DNA of 64,000 nt from an uncultured Alistipes sp. (GTDB lineage Bacteria > Bacteroidota > Bacteroidia > Bacteroidales > Rikenellaceae), in the NCBI GenBank assembly GCA_910583985.1, contig CAJTYA010000009.1, positions 43,262 through 107,261 of the forward strand. Reading direction: 5' to 3'. Position 1 is the first letter of the stretch, and each line of letters opens with the position of its first letter. The notes under the pieces were generated by a model. The model worked only from the letters and a program-made list of their open reading frames with translations. It had not been told where the DNA came from and searched no databases. Both the position numbers and the translations under genes were made by a program. This document shows, piece by piece, positions 1 through 8,308 of the stretch.

Positions 1-1182
1 CACGCCGGCCATGCCGACGAGCGCGAAGGGTACGATGGGCAGTTCGAACCCGAAGGCGAGGTTGAGGATATAGACCATCGTGGCCCCGGTGAAAGCCCCG
101 ACGAAGAGCGAGGGGGCGAACGATCCGCCGACCCCGCCGGCCCCGTTGGTGGCCGACATGGCCACGACCTTGAAAAAAAGCGTCGCCAGAAGATACAACG
201 CCACGATCCACCCCGTGTGACGATAGCGGAAGAACAGCGAATTGTTGAACAGGGCGTCCGTATTGGCGTACATCAGATCGGTCAGCGACTCGTAGCCTTC
301 GCCGTAGAGCGGCGGAAAGAGAAAGATCAGCACGCCGATGACCAGCCCGCCGACGATCCACCGGCGGTACATGCTCTTGATCTTGGCGAACTGTGCCGAA
401 ATGGCCGAATTGATCCGCGTGAAATAATAGGACATCAACCCGCAGATCAACCCTAACGCGACGTAGAAAGGCAGATGCCGCAGCTCGAAGACGTGTTTGA
501 GGTCGATGTTGAACACCGGATCGAACCCGTTGAGAAAAAACATCAGCGTCGTGGCCGTCACGGCGGAGATCAACAGCGGAATGATGGACGCGACGGTAAT
601 GTCGAGCATCAGGATTTCGAGCACGAACACGACGCCCGTGATGGGCGCCTTGAAGACGGCCGACAGCGCGGCCGCCGCGCCGCAGCTCAGCAGCAGCGTG
701 ACATTCTTGTAGTTGAGCCGCATGAAACGGCCTACGTTCGAACCGATGGCCGACCCCGTCAGCACGATGGGCGCTTCGGGACCGACCGATCCGCCGAAGC
801 CGATGGTCGCCGAACTGGCGAGGATGGACGAATAGCAGTTGTGCGGCTTGATGCGCGAGCCCTTTTTGCTCATGGCATAGAGCACGCGGGTGACGCCCTC
901 GCTGATGTTGTCGCGAACGAGGTACTTGACTATCAACGTGGCGATGACGATCCCCACGACCGGATAGAACAGGTAGAACACGCTCGCCCGATCGACATCG
1001 AACCAACTGGTCAGCATATAGCGGAACAAGCCCAGCGTCCGTTCGAACACATAGGCCGCCAGACCCGCCGCCAAGCCGACGACAATGGCCAGCAGAATCA
1101 TCAACTGCTTGTCCGTAAGCCGCTTGGTCGCGATGATAAGATAGCGGTACAGGATCGCTATCCGGTTCTTGATCCGTGCCAT
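1..1182 (-). CDS. ClC-family chloride channel/transporter, C-terminus cut by window edge
   Basis: Voltage-gated-type chloride channel or Cl-/H+ antiporter of the inner membrane. The reading frame is open from an ATG at 1182 to base 1 (394 codons seen, no stop). A hydrophobic helix starts near residue 28. The conserved segment GSVGPEAPIV at about residues 131-140 carries the gating glutamate (E136) of the GxEGP motif, and a second ClC signature (GAGGVGGSFAPSLF) lies near the window edge. Further hydrophobic segments follow throughout. The C-terminal end, including any CBS domains, is outside the window. It is 103 bp downstream of trpS on the same strand and could be read from the same transcript. 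Family assignment is strong; channel versus exchanger cannot be decided. Confidence 0.9.
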   Translation of the reverse strand, partial: MARIKNRIAILYRYLIIATKRLTDKQLMILLAIVVGLAAGLAAYVFERTLGLFRYMLTSWFDVDRASVFYLFYPVVGIVIATLIVKYLVRDNISEGVTRVLYAMSKKGSRIKPHNCYSSILASSATIGFGGSVGPEAPIVLTGSAIGSNVGRFMRLNYKNVTLLLSCGAAAALSAVFKAPITGVVFVLEILMLDITVASIIPLLISAVTATTLMFFLNGFDPVFNIDLKHVFELRHLPFYVALGLICGLMSYYFTRINSAISAQFAKIKSMYRRWIVGGLVIGVLIFLFPPLYGEGYESLTDLMYANTDALFNNSLFFRYRHTGWIVALYLLATLFFKVVAMSATNGAGGVGGSFAPSLFVGAFTGATMVYILNLAFGFELPIVPFALVGMAGV

Positions 1183-1285
1183 ATCGTCTTCCGTCGATCT
1201 TTTTCAGCCAAAGAGAATCGTCCCGGCCCTTCGCGCGCACCGTCCCGTCCGCGCCGTCTTCCGGCCGCCGGGACGGCCGTGCGTT

Positions 1286-2287
1286 CTACCGCCGGCCGAA
1301 AGGCTTGATGCCCATGATTTCCCGCACGTCGGCGAGCGTCTTGCCCGCGCTCTCGCGCGCTTTCTCGGCACCCTGTCGGACGACGCGCGAGAGATAGTCC
1401 TCGTCGGCGGCGATGTCCCGAATCCGTGCGCGGATGGGGGCCACGACCTTGACGATGTCCTCGGCCAACTGCTTCTTCAGGTCGCCGTAACGGATTTCGC
1501 ACCGGTTCCACTTGTCGGTGAAATGCTGCACCGTGTCTTCGGTCGAAACGACGCGCAACAGCGTGAACAGGTTGGCGATTACCTCCGGCATCGGACTGTC
1601 GGGCGCCGTGGGACCCGAATCGGTCACGGCCTTCATCACCTTCTTGCGGATGGCCTCGTCGCTGTCGGACAGGTAGATGCCGTTCCCTTCCGACTTACCC
1701 ATCTTGCCCGAACCGTCGAGCCCCGGAATCTTCACGAGCCCCTCGCCGCTGAAGACGTAGGGCTGGCATTCGGGAAAATATTCCACGCCGTAGATCTGGT
1801 TGAAACGGCGGGCGAAGCGGCGGGTCAGTTCGAGGTGCTGCTCCTGATCCTTGCCCACCGGCACGCGCGTGGCGCGGTGTTGCAGGATGTCGGCGGCCAT
1901 CAGCACCGGATAGCTCAGCAGGCCGATATTGACGTTTTCGGGCTGCTTGCGGATCTTGTCCTTGAAAGAGGCCGTGCGTTCGAGCTCCCCGACGAAGGCG
2001 TGCATGCTGAGCAGCAGCGACAGTTCGGTCACTTCGGGCACGTCGCTCTGGACATAGATCGTCGCCACGTCGGGATCGAGCCCTGCGGCGAGGTATTCGG
2101 ACAGCACGTTGGTGACGTTCCCGTGCAGGATGGCAGGGTCGGGATGGGTCGTGAGCGAGTGGTAGTCGGCTATGAAGAAGAAGCAGCGGTCGGTATGCTG
2201 CATTTTGACGAAGTTTTTCAGTGCACCGAAATAATTACCCAGATGCAGGTTTCCGGTAGATCGTATTCCGCTCAGTACAGTTTCCAT
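1286..2287 (-). CDS. trpS: tryptophan--tRNA ligase
   Basis: Class I aminoacyl-tRNA synthetase that charges tRNA-Trp with tryptophan in the cytoplasm. The 333-residue protein has the usual length. The HIGH-like signature is GNLHLGNY (about residues 12-19) and the KMSKS loop is KMGKS (195-199). The frame is open 40 codons further upstream, but the family N-terminus METVLSGIRSTGNLHLG fixes the start at the ATG at 2287, and a promoter-like -7 box lies within the upstream open frame. It diverges from the ABC exporter gene. Confidence 0.95.
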   Translation of the reverse strand: METVLSGIRSTGNLHLGNYFGALKNFVKMQHTDRCFFFIADYHSLTTHPDPAILHGNVTNVLSEYLAAGLDPDVATIYVQSDVPEVTELSLLLSMHAFVGELERTASFKDKIRKQPENVNIGLLSYPVLMAADILQHRATRVPVGKDQEQHLELTRRFARRFNQIYGVEYFPECQPYVFSGEGLVKIPGLDGSGKMGKSEGNGIYLSDSDEAIRKKVMKAVTDSGPTAPDSPMPEVIANLFTLLRVVSTEDTVQHFTDKWNRCEIRYGDLKKQLAEDIVKVVAPIRARIRDIAADEDYLSRVVRQGAEKARESAGKTLADVREIMGIKPFGRR

Positions 2288-2311
2288 ATTGCGATATTGA
2301 AATTCGAAAGG

Positions 2312-2319
2312 CAAACTTA
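2312..2319 (-). promoter_or_regulatory. -7 box for trpS (TAAGTTTG)
   Basis: On the minus strand 2319-2312 reads TAAGTTTG, a match to the Bacteroidota -7 consensus TAnnTTTG, 25 bases before the trpS ATG. A TTTG at 2337-2334 could be the -33 element but the 14-bp spacing is short, so only the -7 box is convincing. Confidence 0.45.
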
Positions 2320-2361
2320 CGAAATTTACCGGACAAAAGGCCTCCGGGCCCCGAAATATAA

Positions 2362-2394
2362 TTGCCGTTAAATCGAAAAAATGGATTACTTTTG
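2362..2394 (+). promoter_or_regulatory. promoter of the ABC exporter gene
   Basis: TTG at 2362-2364 and TACTTTTG (TAnnTTTG) at 2387-2394, 22 bp apart, resemble the Bacteroidota -33/-7 pair. The -7 box is 24 bp before the ATG at 2419, giving a short leader. It also shows that the ATG-like codon at 2362 is too early to be the gene start. Confidence 0.6.
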
Positions 2395-2418
2395 TCTCTT
2401 CCATCAACCCATCACAGC

Positions 2419-4248
2419 ATGAATACCTACTGGCGCCTGCTCGGATTCGCGAAACCCATCGAAAAATACGCTGTCCCCTACTTTTTCTACACGCTGTTCT
2501 ACGCGGTGTTCAACACGTTCAACTTCGTGCTCATCATCCCCATCCTCGACACGCTCTTCGACCAGAGCGGCGCCGTGGAACGGGTGCGGGAAATGCCGGC
2601 GTTCGAACCGAACATGGACTACCTGCGGGAGCTTATCAACTTTCTGCTGTACAGACTATTCGGGGAGAACTATTCGGGCATGGAGGTATTGATCTTTCTG
2701 GGGCTGTTCATCATCACCTCGTCGCTGTTGAGCAACCTGTTCCGCTATCTGGGCCAGCGCACCATCGAGACGATGCGCATCCGGACGCTCGAACGCCTGC
2801 GCAACAAGGTCTACGACAACGTGACGGGCATGCACACCGGCTATTTCAGCAACGAACGCAAGGGCGACATCATTTCGAAGATCTCGTCCGACGTGCAGGT
2901 CGTGCAGTTCTGCATCACCAACACGCTTCAGGTGGCGTTCCGCGACCCGTTCCTCATCATCGGCTACATGGTGGCGCTGGTGCTCATCTCGTGGAAGCTG
3001 ACGATTTTCTCTGCCCTTTTCCTGCCGCTGGTGGCGCTGGTCATCGGCTCGATCGTCAAAAGGCTGCGCCGCTCGGCCACCGAAGCGCAGGAACGTTTCG
3101 CCGACCTCGTGAGCCTGATGGACGAATCGCTTTCGGGCATCAAGATTCTCAAAAGCTATAACGCCGTGGGCTACGTCACCGACAAGTTCCACCGGCTCAA
3201 CGGACAGTTCTCCCGCCTGTCGCTCGGCATGGCCCGCCGGCAGCAATTAGCCTCGCCGGCCAGCGAGTTCATGGGCATCACTACGGCGGCCATCCTGCTC
3301 GTCTACGGCGGCAGCCTCGTGCTGGGCGGCGATCTGGCTGCCAGCGGATTCATCGCCTATCTGGGCATTTTCACGCAGATCACCCGCCCGCTGCGCTCGT
3401 TCACCGACGCCTTCGCCAACATCAACCAAGGCATCGCCGCCGGAGAGCGTGTCCTCGCCCTGCTCGACGAAAAGAGCCGGATCGCAGACGCTCCCGACGC
3501 CGTGCCGATGGATGGCCTGCACGAGGGCATCGAGTTCCGCGACGTGCGCTTCTCCTACGAAAACAGGGAGGTGATCCGGGGCGTGAGCTTCACGATCCGC
3601 AAAGGCGAAACCGTCGCGCTCGTAGGTCCGTCGGGCGGCGGCAAATCGACGCTGTCGGACCTCATCCCGCGGTTCTACGACGTGCAGAGCGGCGAGATCC
3701 TCATCGACGGAATCGACATCCGCCGCTACCGGCTCGGCAGCCTGCGCGAACACATCGGCGTCGTATCGCAAGACACCGTGCTGTTCAACGACACGATAGA
3801 GAGCAACCTGCGGCTCGGCAAACGGGACGCCACCGACGACGAAGTGCGCCGCGCGGCCCGCATCGCCAATGCCGACGCCTTCATCATGGAGACCGAAAAC
3901 GGCTACCGGACCAACATCGGCGACCGAGGCATGAAACTCTCCGGAGGGCAGCGCCAGCGGCTGAGCATCGCGCGGGCCGTGCTGAAAAATCCCGAAATCC
4001 TGATCCTCGACGAAGCCACTTCGGCGCTCGACACCGAATCGGAAATGCTCGTGCAGAGCGCGCTCGACTCGTTGCTCGAAGGGCGCACCTCGCTGGTAAT
4101 CGCCCACCGGCTCAGCACGATCCACAACGCCGACCGCATCATCGTCATCGACCAAGGCCGCATCGCCGAACAGGGCACGCATCAGGAACTGATGAACCTG
4201 CACGGCATCTATGCCAAGCTGATCGAAATGCAGCAGATCGAGGAGTAG
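2419..4248 (+). CDS. MsbA-like ABC exporter (fused membrane and ATPase domains)
   Basis: A 609-residue half-transporter, expected to work as a homodimer in the inner membrane. Residues 1 to about 320 form a type I exporter membrane domain with about six hydrophobic helices; the nucleotide-binding domain follows. Walker A is GPSGGGKST (about 403-411), the ABC signature is LSGGQRQR (about 505), Walker B ends ILILDEATSALD (about 526-537), and an H-loop histidine occurs in IAHRLST. The layout matches MsbA and other lipid/drug exporters; the cargo cannot be read from sequence. The start MNTYWRLL lies just after a promoter. It stands alone, followed by a terminator. Confidence 0.9.
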   Translation: MNTYWRLLGFAKPIEKYAVPYFFYTLFYAVFNTFNFVLIIPILDTLFDQSGAVERVREMPAFEPNMDYLRELINFLLYRLFGENYSGMEVLIFLGLFIITSSLLSNLFRYLGQRTIETMRIRTLERLRNKVYDNVTGMHTGYFSNERKGDIISKISSDVQVVQFCITNTLQVAFRDPFLIIGYMVALVLISWKLTIFSALFLPLVALVIGSIVKRLRRSATEAQERFADLVSLMDESLSGIKILKSYNAVGYVTDKFHRLNGQFSRLSLGMARRQQLASPASEFMGITTAAILLVYGGSLVLGGDLAASGFIAYLGIFTQITRPLRSFTDAFANINQGIAAGERVLALLDEKSRIADAPDAVPMDGLHEGIEFRDVRFSYENREVIRGVSFTIRKGETVALVGPSGGGKSTLSDLIPRFYDVQSGEILIDGIDIRRYRLGSLREHIGVVSQDTVLFNDTIESNLRLGKRDATDDEVRRAARIANADAFIMETENGYRTNIGDRGMKLSGGQRQRLSIARAVLKNPEILILDEATSALDTESEMLVQSALDSLLEGRTSLVIAHRLSTIHNADRIIVIDQGRIAEQGTHQELMNLHGIYAKLIEMQQIEE

Positions 4249-4272
4249 TTCCGCGGCATCTCGTTTCCATAT

Positions 4273-4320
4273 ACCGCCGGGTACGAACCATGAAAACGGT
4301 CCGTACCCGGCGGTTTTCTT
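4273..4320 (+). terminator. intrinsic terminator of the ABC exporter gene
   Basis: A perfect 13-bp inverted repeat (4273-4285 with 4302-4314, ACCGCCGGGTACG and complement) sits 24 bp after the stop codon and is followed by TTTTCTT. The inner loop can pair further. Confidence 0.85.
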
Positions 4321-5031
4321 CCGTTCTCTTTCTCTTTTCCGCCATGCAGCGGCCGGAGAAAAAAGGAAGCCCCCCTCCGCTTTCCGAATGCCTCCGGACG
4401 GATGTTCGTCCATGCCGCATTCGCCGCAGAGACGCGGACGAAAGAACGACACGCTCGAAAAACGAAACGAAGGCATCCCACCGCCTGCGGAGGAACGTTC
4501 TCTCCGGAAAGAAGCCGGCATACGCTCCCTATCCCGCGTTTTTCGCAGAAAACGAGCCACTCCTCCCGGAATCCGAGCCAACGACATCGACGCATTTTGC
4601 CCGACGAAGCGGGCCGTCACCACCCGCAACCGACCCGCAGCATGTCGCGTCTCCTTTCGGACATGCGCCGTTCTCCGCCGCCCGCATGCCCTTCCCCCCT
4701 CCGTCACGACACGTTCCGGACCGGACGAACCGTTCCGGCGAACCGCTCATACTCTGCTCCCGATCGTTCCGACATCCGTCGCACAAGCCGCTACGTTCCC
4801 GGCGGCAGGTAGCATCACGACCGTCCCTTACGTCCGCACAGCTTCGCACCGCATCCGTTCCCCGGCGAACGACGGGAAAATCCCTAAAATGCCAAAAGTC
4901 AGTCGTTTTCGGAAACACCTCCCCTGCAAAACGGGCGCAAAGACATCGACGGGCAGCTCCCGACTCTCCGCCACCGGATCGCCCTTGTCCTCCCGTCCTT
5001 CGACGTACAGCCCCCCCTGACTGCCGTCCTC
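4321..5031. other. GC-rich non-coding stretch
   Basis: About 710 bp with open frames on both strands, but the translations are Arg/Pro/Ser-rich with no domain, promoter or start context, as expected of random GC-rich DNA. C exceeds G on the plus strand. No gene is supported. Confidence 0.6.
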
Positions 5032-5427
5032 TTACCGGCGTCCCCTTTTTCCGGGACACTCCTGCGGCAGATAGCAACGCTTACGCCCCGGCAGCTCGAA
5101 CATCTCCGAAACCGTCCGGGTCACGACATAGTCCCTGAATTCGCTCCGCGTGGAACGGCGGCAATAACGATACCGGTCCGGCAGACGATGCCATGTCTCG
5201 AAATGCCGAAAATCTTTCGTGCTCGACTCCAAATAGACAGACGAACCGACACGCTTGTCGAACAGGCCCCACAGCGAACTCTCGGCAGGGCAATACGGAT
5301 TCCGTCTATGAAAAAGATAAACATCGCCGATTTCGAACCGAACCTTTCCCGAAAACGGAGACGCGCCGCAGAACGGAACATCGGCGAACGAAGACTCAGC
5401 ACGGATTCCATGTTTACGTTTTCTCAT
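5032..5427 (-). CDS. hypothetical protein, 131 residues
   Basis: I do not recognise a family. The predicted protein is basic, aromatic and soluble, without signal peptide or membrane segment, and contains a central stretch rich in Tyr, Phe, His and Arg (about residues 33-100). Codon use is more like neighbouring genes than the flanking desert, which argues for real coding. Its ATG overlaps the stop of an upstream 41-residue ORF by ATGA, suggesting translational coupling. A TATTTTTG box at 5460-5453 could alternatively start transcription just upstream. It could also be the 3' part of one gene broken by a frameshift. Confidence 0.5.
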   Translation of the reverse strand: MRKRKHGIRAESSFADVPFCGASPFSGKVRFEIGDVYLFHRRNPYCPAESSLWGLFDKRVGSSVYLESSTKDFRHFETWHRLPDRYRYCRRSTRSEFRDYVVTRTVSEMFELPGRKRCYLPQECPGKRGRR

Positions 5428-5549
5428 ACAGGCACACTTTTTGATTCTTGTTCAAAAATATGCGCGGAACCCGGCTCGTCATCCATTTTGCCCAACAGAA
5501 GTGATAAAACTTGCCGAGGACCGCGCATAATAGGTCCAAGGCTGTTCAT
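5424..5549 (-). CDS. small ORF, 41 residues, coupled to the downstream hypothetical gene
   Basis: ATG at 5549, stop TGA at 5426-5424 overlapping the next ATG (ATGA). The peptide begins MNSLGPIMRGPRQVLSLLLG and is followed by an acidic tail; no family is recognised. Its start codon lies in the loop of a strong inverted repeat and just after a possible three-codon minigene (ATG AAG AAG TGA). It may be a leader peptide controlling the downstream gene, or the N-terminus of one protein separated by a -1/+2 frameshift. Confidence 0.4.
   Translation of the reverse strand: MNSLGPIMRGPRQVLSLLLGKMDDEPGSAHIFEQESKSVPV
5453..5460 (-). promoter_or_regulatory. possible second -7 box (TATTTTTG) upstream of the 131-residue gene
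   Basis: Minus strand 5460-5453 matches TAnnTTTG exactly, 26 bases before the ATG at 5427. No good -33 partner is visible, and the element is inside the small ORF, so it may be fortuitous. Confidence 0.3.
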
Positions 5550-5573
5550 CTTATCACTTCTTCATTTGGGCAA
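5488..5573 (-). repeat. long imperfect inverted repeat in the leader
   Basis: Outer arms TTGCCCAA (5488-5495) and TTGGGCAA (5566-5573), inner arms AGAAGTGATAA (5497-5507) and TTATCACTTCT (5551-5561) are perfect complements; short GGACC/GGTCC arms occur inside the loop. Read on the minus strand it folds into a hairpin of about 86 nt that holds the ATG of the 41-residue ORF in its loop. It could be an RNA switch or the remains of a small mobile element. Confidence 0.65.
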
Positions 5574-5615
5574 TTCGGAATGAATAAACAGCTTCGATAT
5601 TTTAATATTTCACAT

Positions 5616-5645
5616 CAAATATAGCAATCTCTTCATTACAAACAA
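5616..5645 (-). promoter_or_regulatory. promoter for the small ORF / hypothetical gene pair
   Basis: Minus strand TATATTTG at 5623-5616 with TTG at 5645-5643, 19 bp apart, fits the Bacteroidota consensus. It lies in an AT-rich patch unlike its surroundings. Transcription from about 5609 would pass through the inverted repeat before reaching the ORFs. Confidence 0.55.
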
Positions 5646-6720
5646 CTGTTCATTGCATTTTTTTATAAACATTAAAAGTTTCCTGTTCCGCCATCTTCCC
5701 CTATCGAACGATAAACTAAGACGATAGCGGCATGCAGCCGTTTCCTTGCACGCAGGCAGACCGGACGAAAATATACCCGTCTGGCCATCCGTTTCGAACG
5801 AAATACGGAACAGGCAACGGACGAATCCGTCCCGGCCCTCGGCCCTCTCCTCCCGGAACCGGACGGGCGAACGGTTCCTTTCATTATCCCGCCCTACCCT
5901 CGCACAAACGCACACAAAGTCTCACTCCGGTCGTCTTCGGGCGCTCCTCTCACACGAGAGCCGAACAGAAAATATCGCCCGGACAGACACATACCGGACA
6001 TAGACAACCGTTCCCCGATCCACCCCACCGAACGAGAAGACCAAACCGACAGGCGGCAGAAATATCCATTTTCCATAACCGCCCGAAAACCCAAGAGTCT
6101 CCCTCCTCGAAACGAAAAGAGGGCAGCGGCAGGATGCCCGTATCCGGCCGGCAGACGGTTATTTACAGAAAGAAGCGAAGAACCGCGGCAAAAGCACCGT
6201 CCGACAGAAAACCGGTTACCGGTTCGCTTCCCCGGTTCTTTTCGGACCTTGTCGGCAAGGTTCGATTTTTTCGTTTTCCGCACCGGTTGTACTGCCACGG
6301 AAATACGCATGAAAAAATTCGGTTTGATGACCAAAGTCCGTTCGAAATCCGAGAAAAAAGCTGATCGGACCGAAAAAGTCCCGACGAGAAGGACATTCCT
6401 TCTGAGGACATGATCACGTCGTCCGAGGGCAAAAGATCCGTCTCTTCCGGGCCGCAAGACATCCGGATCGACGAAGCCCCGGCCGAAAGGCGCCCCCGGC
6501 TATCGACGAGGAGCCGGAAGGCATCGGGTCCCGCACAGGACGCCCCCACCAAAGCCGCGCCTCTCTCGCAGCGAAGGTTCCCTTTCGGGCCCCTCGGACA
6601 CAACGTTCGCCGCCTCCGCGGATCGCCGGACGGGCTGTTGGTCGCTCCGTTCGCCGGAGGCGACACTTTCGGCGAACGGCCGGCGTCGGTCGAGTACGTC
6701 GACCGACGCTTCCCCGCCCG
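5646..6720. other. non-coding stretch between the orphan locus and eno
   Basis: About 1.1 kb. The first 50 bp are AT-rich, the rest GC-rich. Open frames exist on both strands but give Arg/Ser/Pro-rich translations without motifs. I see no gene, RNA gene or repeat. Confidence 0.55.
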
Positions 6721-6756
6721 AACGAAAAGGGGGACCCGAAAGATTTCGGGTCCCCC
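6721..6756 (-). terminator. intrinsic terminator of eno
   Basis: A perfect 13-bp stem (6729-6741 with 6744-6756, GGGGGACCCGAAA and complement, 2-nt loop) lies about 48 bp after the eno stop. On the minus strand it is followed by TTTTCG. Confidence 0.85.
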
Positions 6757-6803
6757 TATCGGTTCCTCGTCGGCCGGACATCGGTCCGAGACGACGGATG
6801 CGA

Positions 6804-8108
6804 CTATTTCTTGTAGATCTTCGTGTATCCGTAGATCGCTTCGTCGCCCAGTTCTTCTTCGATGCGGAGCAACTGGTTGTATTTGGCCATACGGTCGGAA
6901 CGGCTCATCGAACCGGTCTTGATCTGGCCCGAATTGGTCGCTACGGCGATGTCGGCGATCGTAGCGTCTTCCGTTTCGCCCGAACGGTGCGAAGTGACCG
7001 AAGTGTAACCGGCACGGTGAGCCATTTCGATGGCATCCAGCGTTTCGGTCAGCGAACCGATCTGGTTCACTTTGATCAGGATCGAGTTACCGCAACCCAT
7101 TTCGATACCCTTCTTGAGGAATTCCACGTTGGTCACGAACAGGTCGTCGCCCACGAGCTGGCATTTGTCGCCTACCTTTTCGGTCAGCGCTTTCCAACCT
7201 TCCCAGTCGTTTTCGCTCATACCGTCTTCGATCGAGTCGATCGGATATTTGGCGATCAGTTCTTCGAGGTAAGCCACCTGTTCGGCCGAAGTGCGTTTGG
7301 CACCCTTCGCGCCTTCGAACTTGGTGTAGTCGTAAACGCCGTCTTTGTAGAATTCGGACGAAGCGCAGTCCATTCCGATGGCTACGTCGCCGCCTTCGCA
7401 TTTACGGCCGGGTTTGTAACCCGCCTTTTTGATGGCTTCGATGATCGATTCCAACGCGTCTTCGGTACCGTTGAGGGCCGGAGCGAAACCGCCTTCGTCG
7501 CCGACAGCCGTGCTCAGGCCGCGGTCGTGCAGCACCTTCTTCAGCGCGTGGAACACTTCGGCACCCATGCGCAGACCTTCCTTGAAGGAAGCGGCGCCCA
7601 CGGGACGGATCATGAATTCCTGAAACGCGATCGGAGCGTCGGAGTGCGAACCACCGTTGATGATGTTCATCATCGGAACAGGCAGCGTCTTGGCATTCGT
7701 TCCGCCGATATAGCGGTAGAGGGGCATGCCGAGCAGGTCGGCCGCAGCACGTGCGCAGGCCAGCGAAACGCCGAGGATGGCATTGGCGCCGAGGTTGCTT
7801 TTCGTAGCGGTTCCGTCGAGGGCGATCATCGTTTTGTCGATGCCCACCTGATCGGTCACCTGCATGCCGATGATCTCTTTGGCGATCACTTCGTTTACGT
7901 TCTGTACGGCTTTCTGTACGCCTTTTCCGCAGTAACGGCCCTTATCGCCGTCGCGCAGTTCGAGCGCTTCGTTTTCGCCGGTGGATGCTCCCGAAGGAAC
8001 GGCTGCACGGCCGAATGCGCCGCTGGCGGTCGTTACTTCCACTTCCACGGTGGGATTGCCTCTCGAATCGAGAATCTCTCTGGCATGAACACTGATAATC
8101 TGTCCCAT
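6804..8108 (-). CDS. eno: enolase (phosphopyruvate hydratase)
   Basis: Glycolytic enzyme converting 2-phosphoglycerate to phosphoenolpyruvate, Mg-dependent, cytoplasmic. The 434-residue length is normal. The N-terminus MGQIISVHAREILDSRGNPT, the acid/base loop PSGASTGE, GDDLFVTN and SHRSGETEDATIADIAVA are all present. The frame is open about 300 codons upstream, but that part is non-coding: homology begins at the ATG at 8108 and the promoter lies between. It is a single-gene unit with promoter and terminator. Confidence 0.97.
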   Translation of the reverse strand: MGQIISVHAREILDSRGNPTVEVEVTTASGAFGRAAVPSGASTGENEALELRDGDKGRYCGKGVQKAVQNVNEVIAKEIIGMQVTDQVGIDKTMIALDGTATKSNLGANAILGVSLACARAAADLLGMPLYRYIGGTNAKTLPVPMMNIINGGSHSDAPIAFQEFMIRPVGAASFKEGLRMGAEVFHALKKVLHDRGLSTAVGDEGGFAPALNGTEDALESIIEAIKKAGYKPGRKCEGGDVAIGMDCASSEFYKDGVYDYTKFEGAKGAKRTSAEQVAYLEELIAKYPIDSIEDGMSENDWEGWKALTEKVGDKCQLVGDDLFVTNVEFLKKGIEMGCGNSILIKVNQIGSLTETLDAIEMAHRAGYTSVTSHRSGETEDATIADIAVATNSGQIKTGSMSRSDRMAKYNQLLRIEEELGDEAIYGYTKIYKK

Positions 8109-8276
8109 GATAATTTCTCTTAATTTTGGTTTATAATCGGTTCTGTCTGTCGTTCGTTCCGTAGCCGGGGCCTGCGCGGCCCTCTCCGGCCCTCGTTTTC
8201 CGCCCGTCGGCTCCGAAGCCGGAGGGATTCGTCCGCAAGCGAAGCGGAGAAAAATTCCGCAGGCCGAAAAACGTCC

Positions 8277-8308
8277 CAAAGATAGTGTTTTGCATCGGAT
8301 TAAACAAA
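8277..8308 (-). promoter_or_regulatory. promoter of eno
   Basis: Minus strand TTTG (8308-8305), 20-bp spacer, TATCTTTG (8284-8277): a textbook Bacteroidota promoter. It implies a leader of about 160 nt before the eno ATG, longer than usual here, in which I see no clear known riboswitch. Confidence 0.8.
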
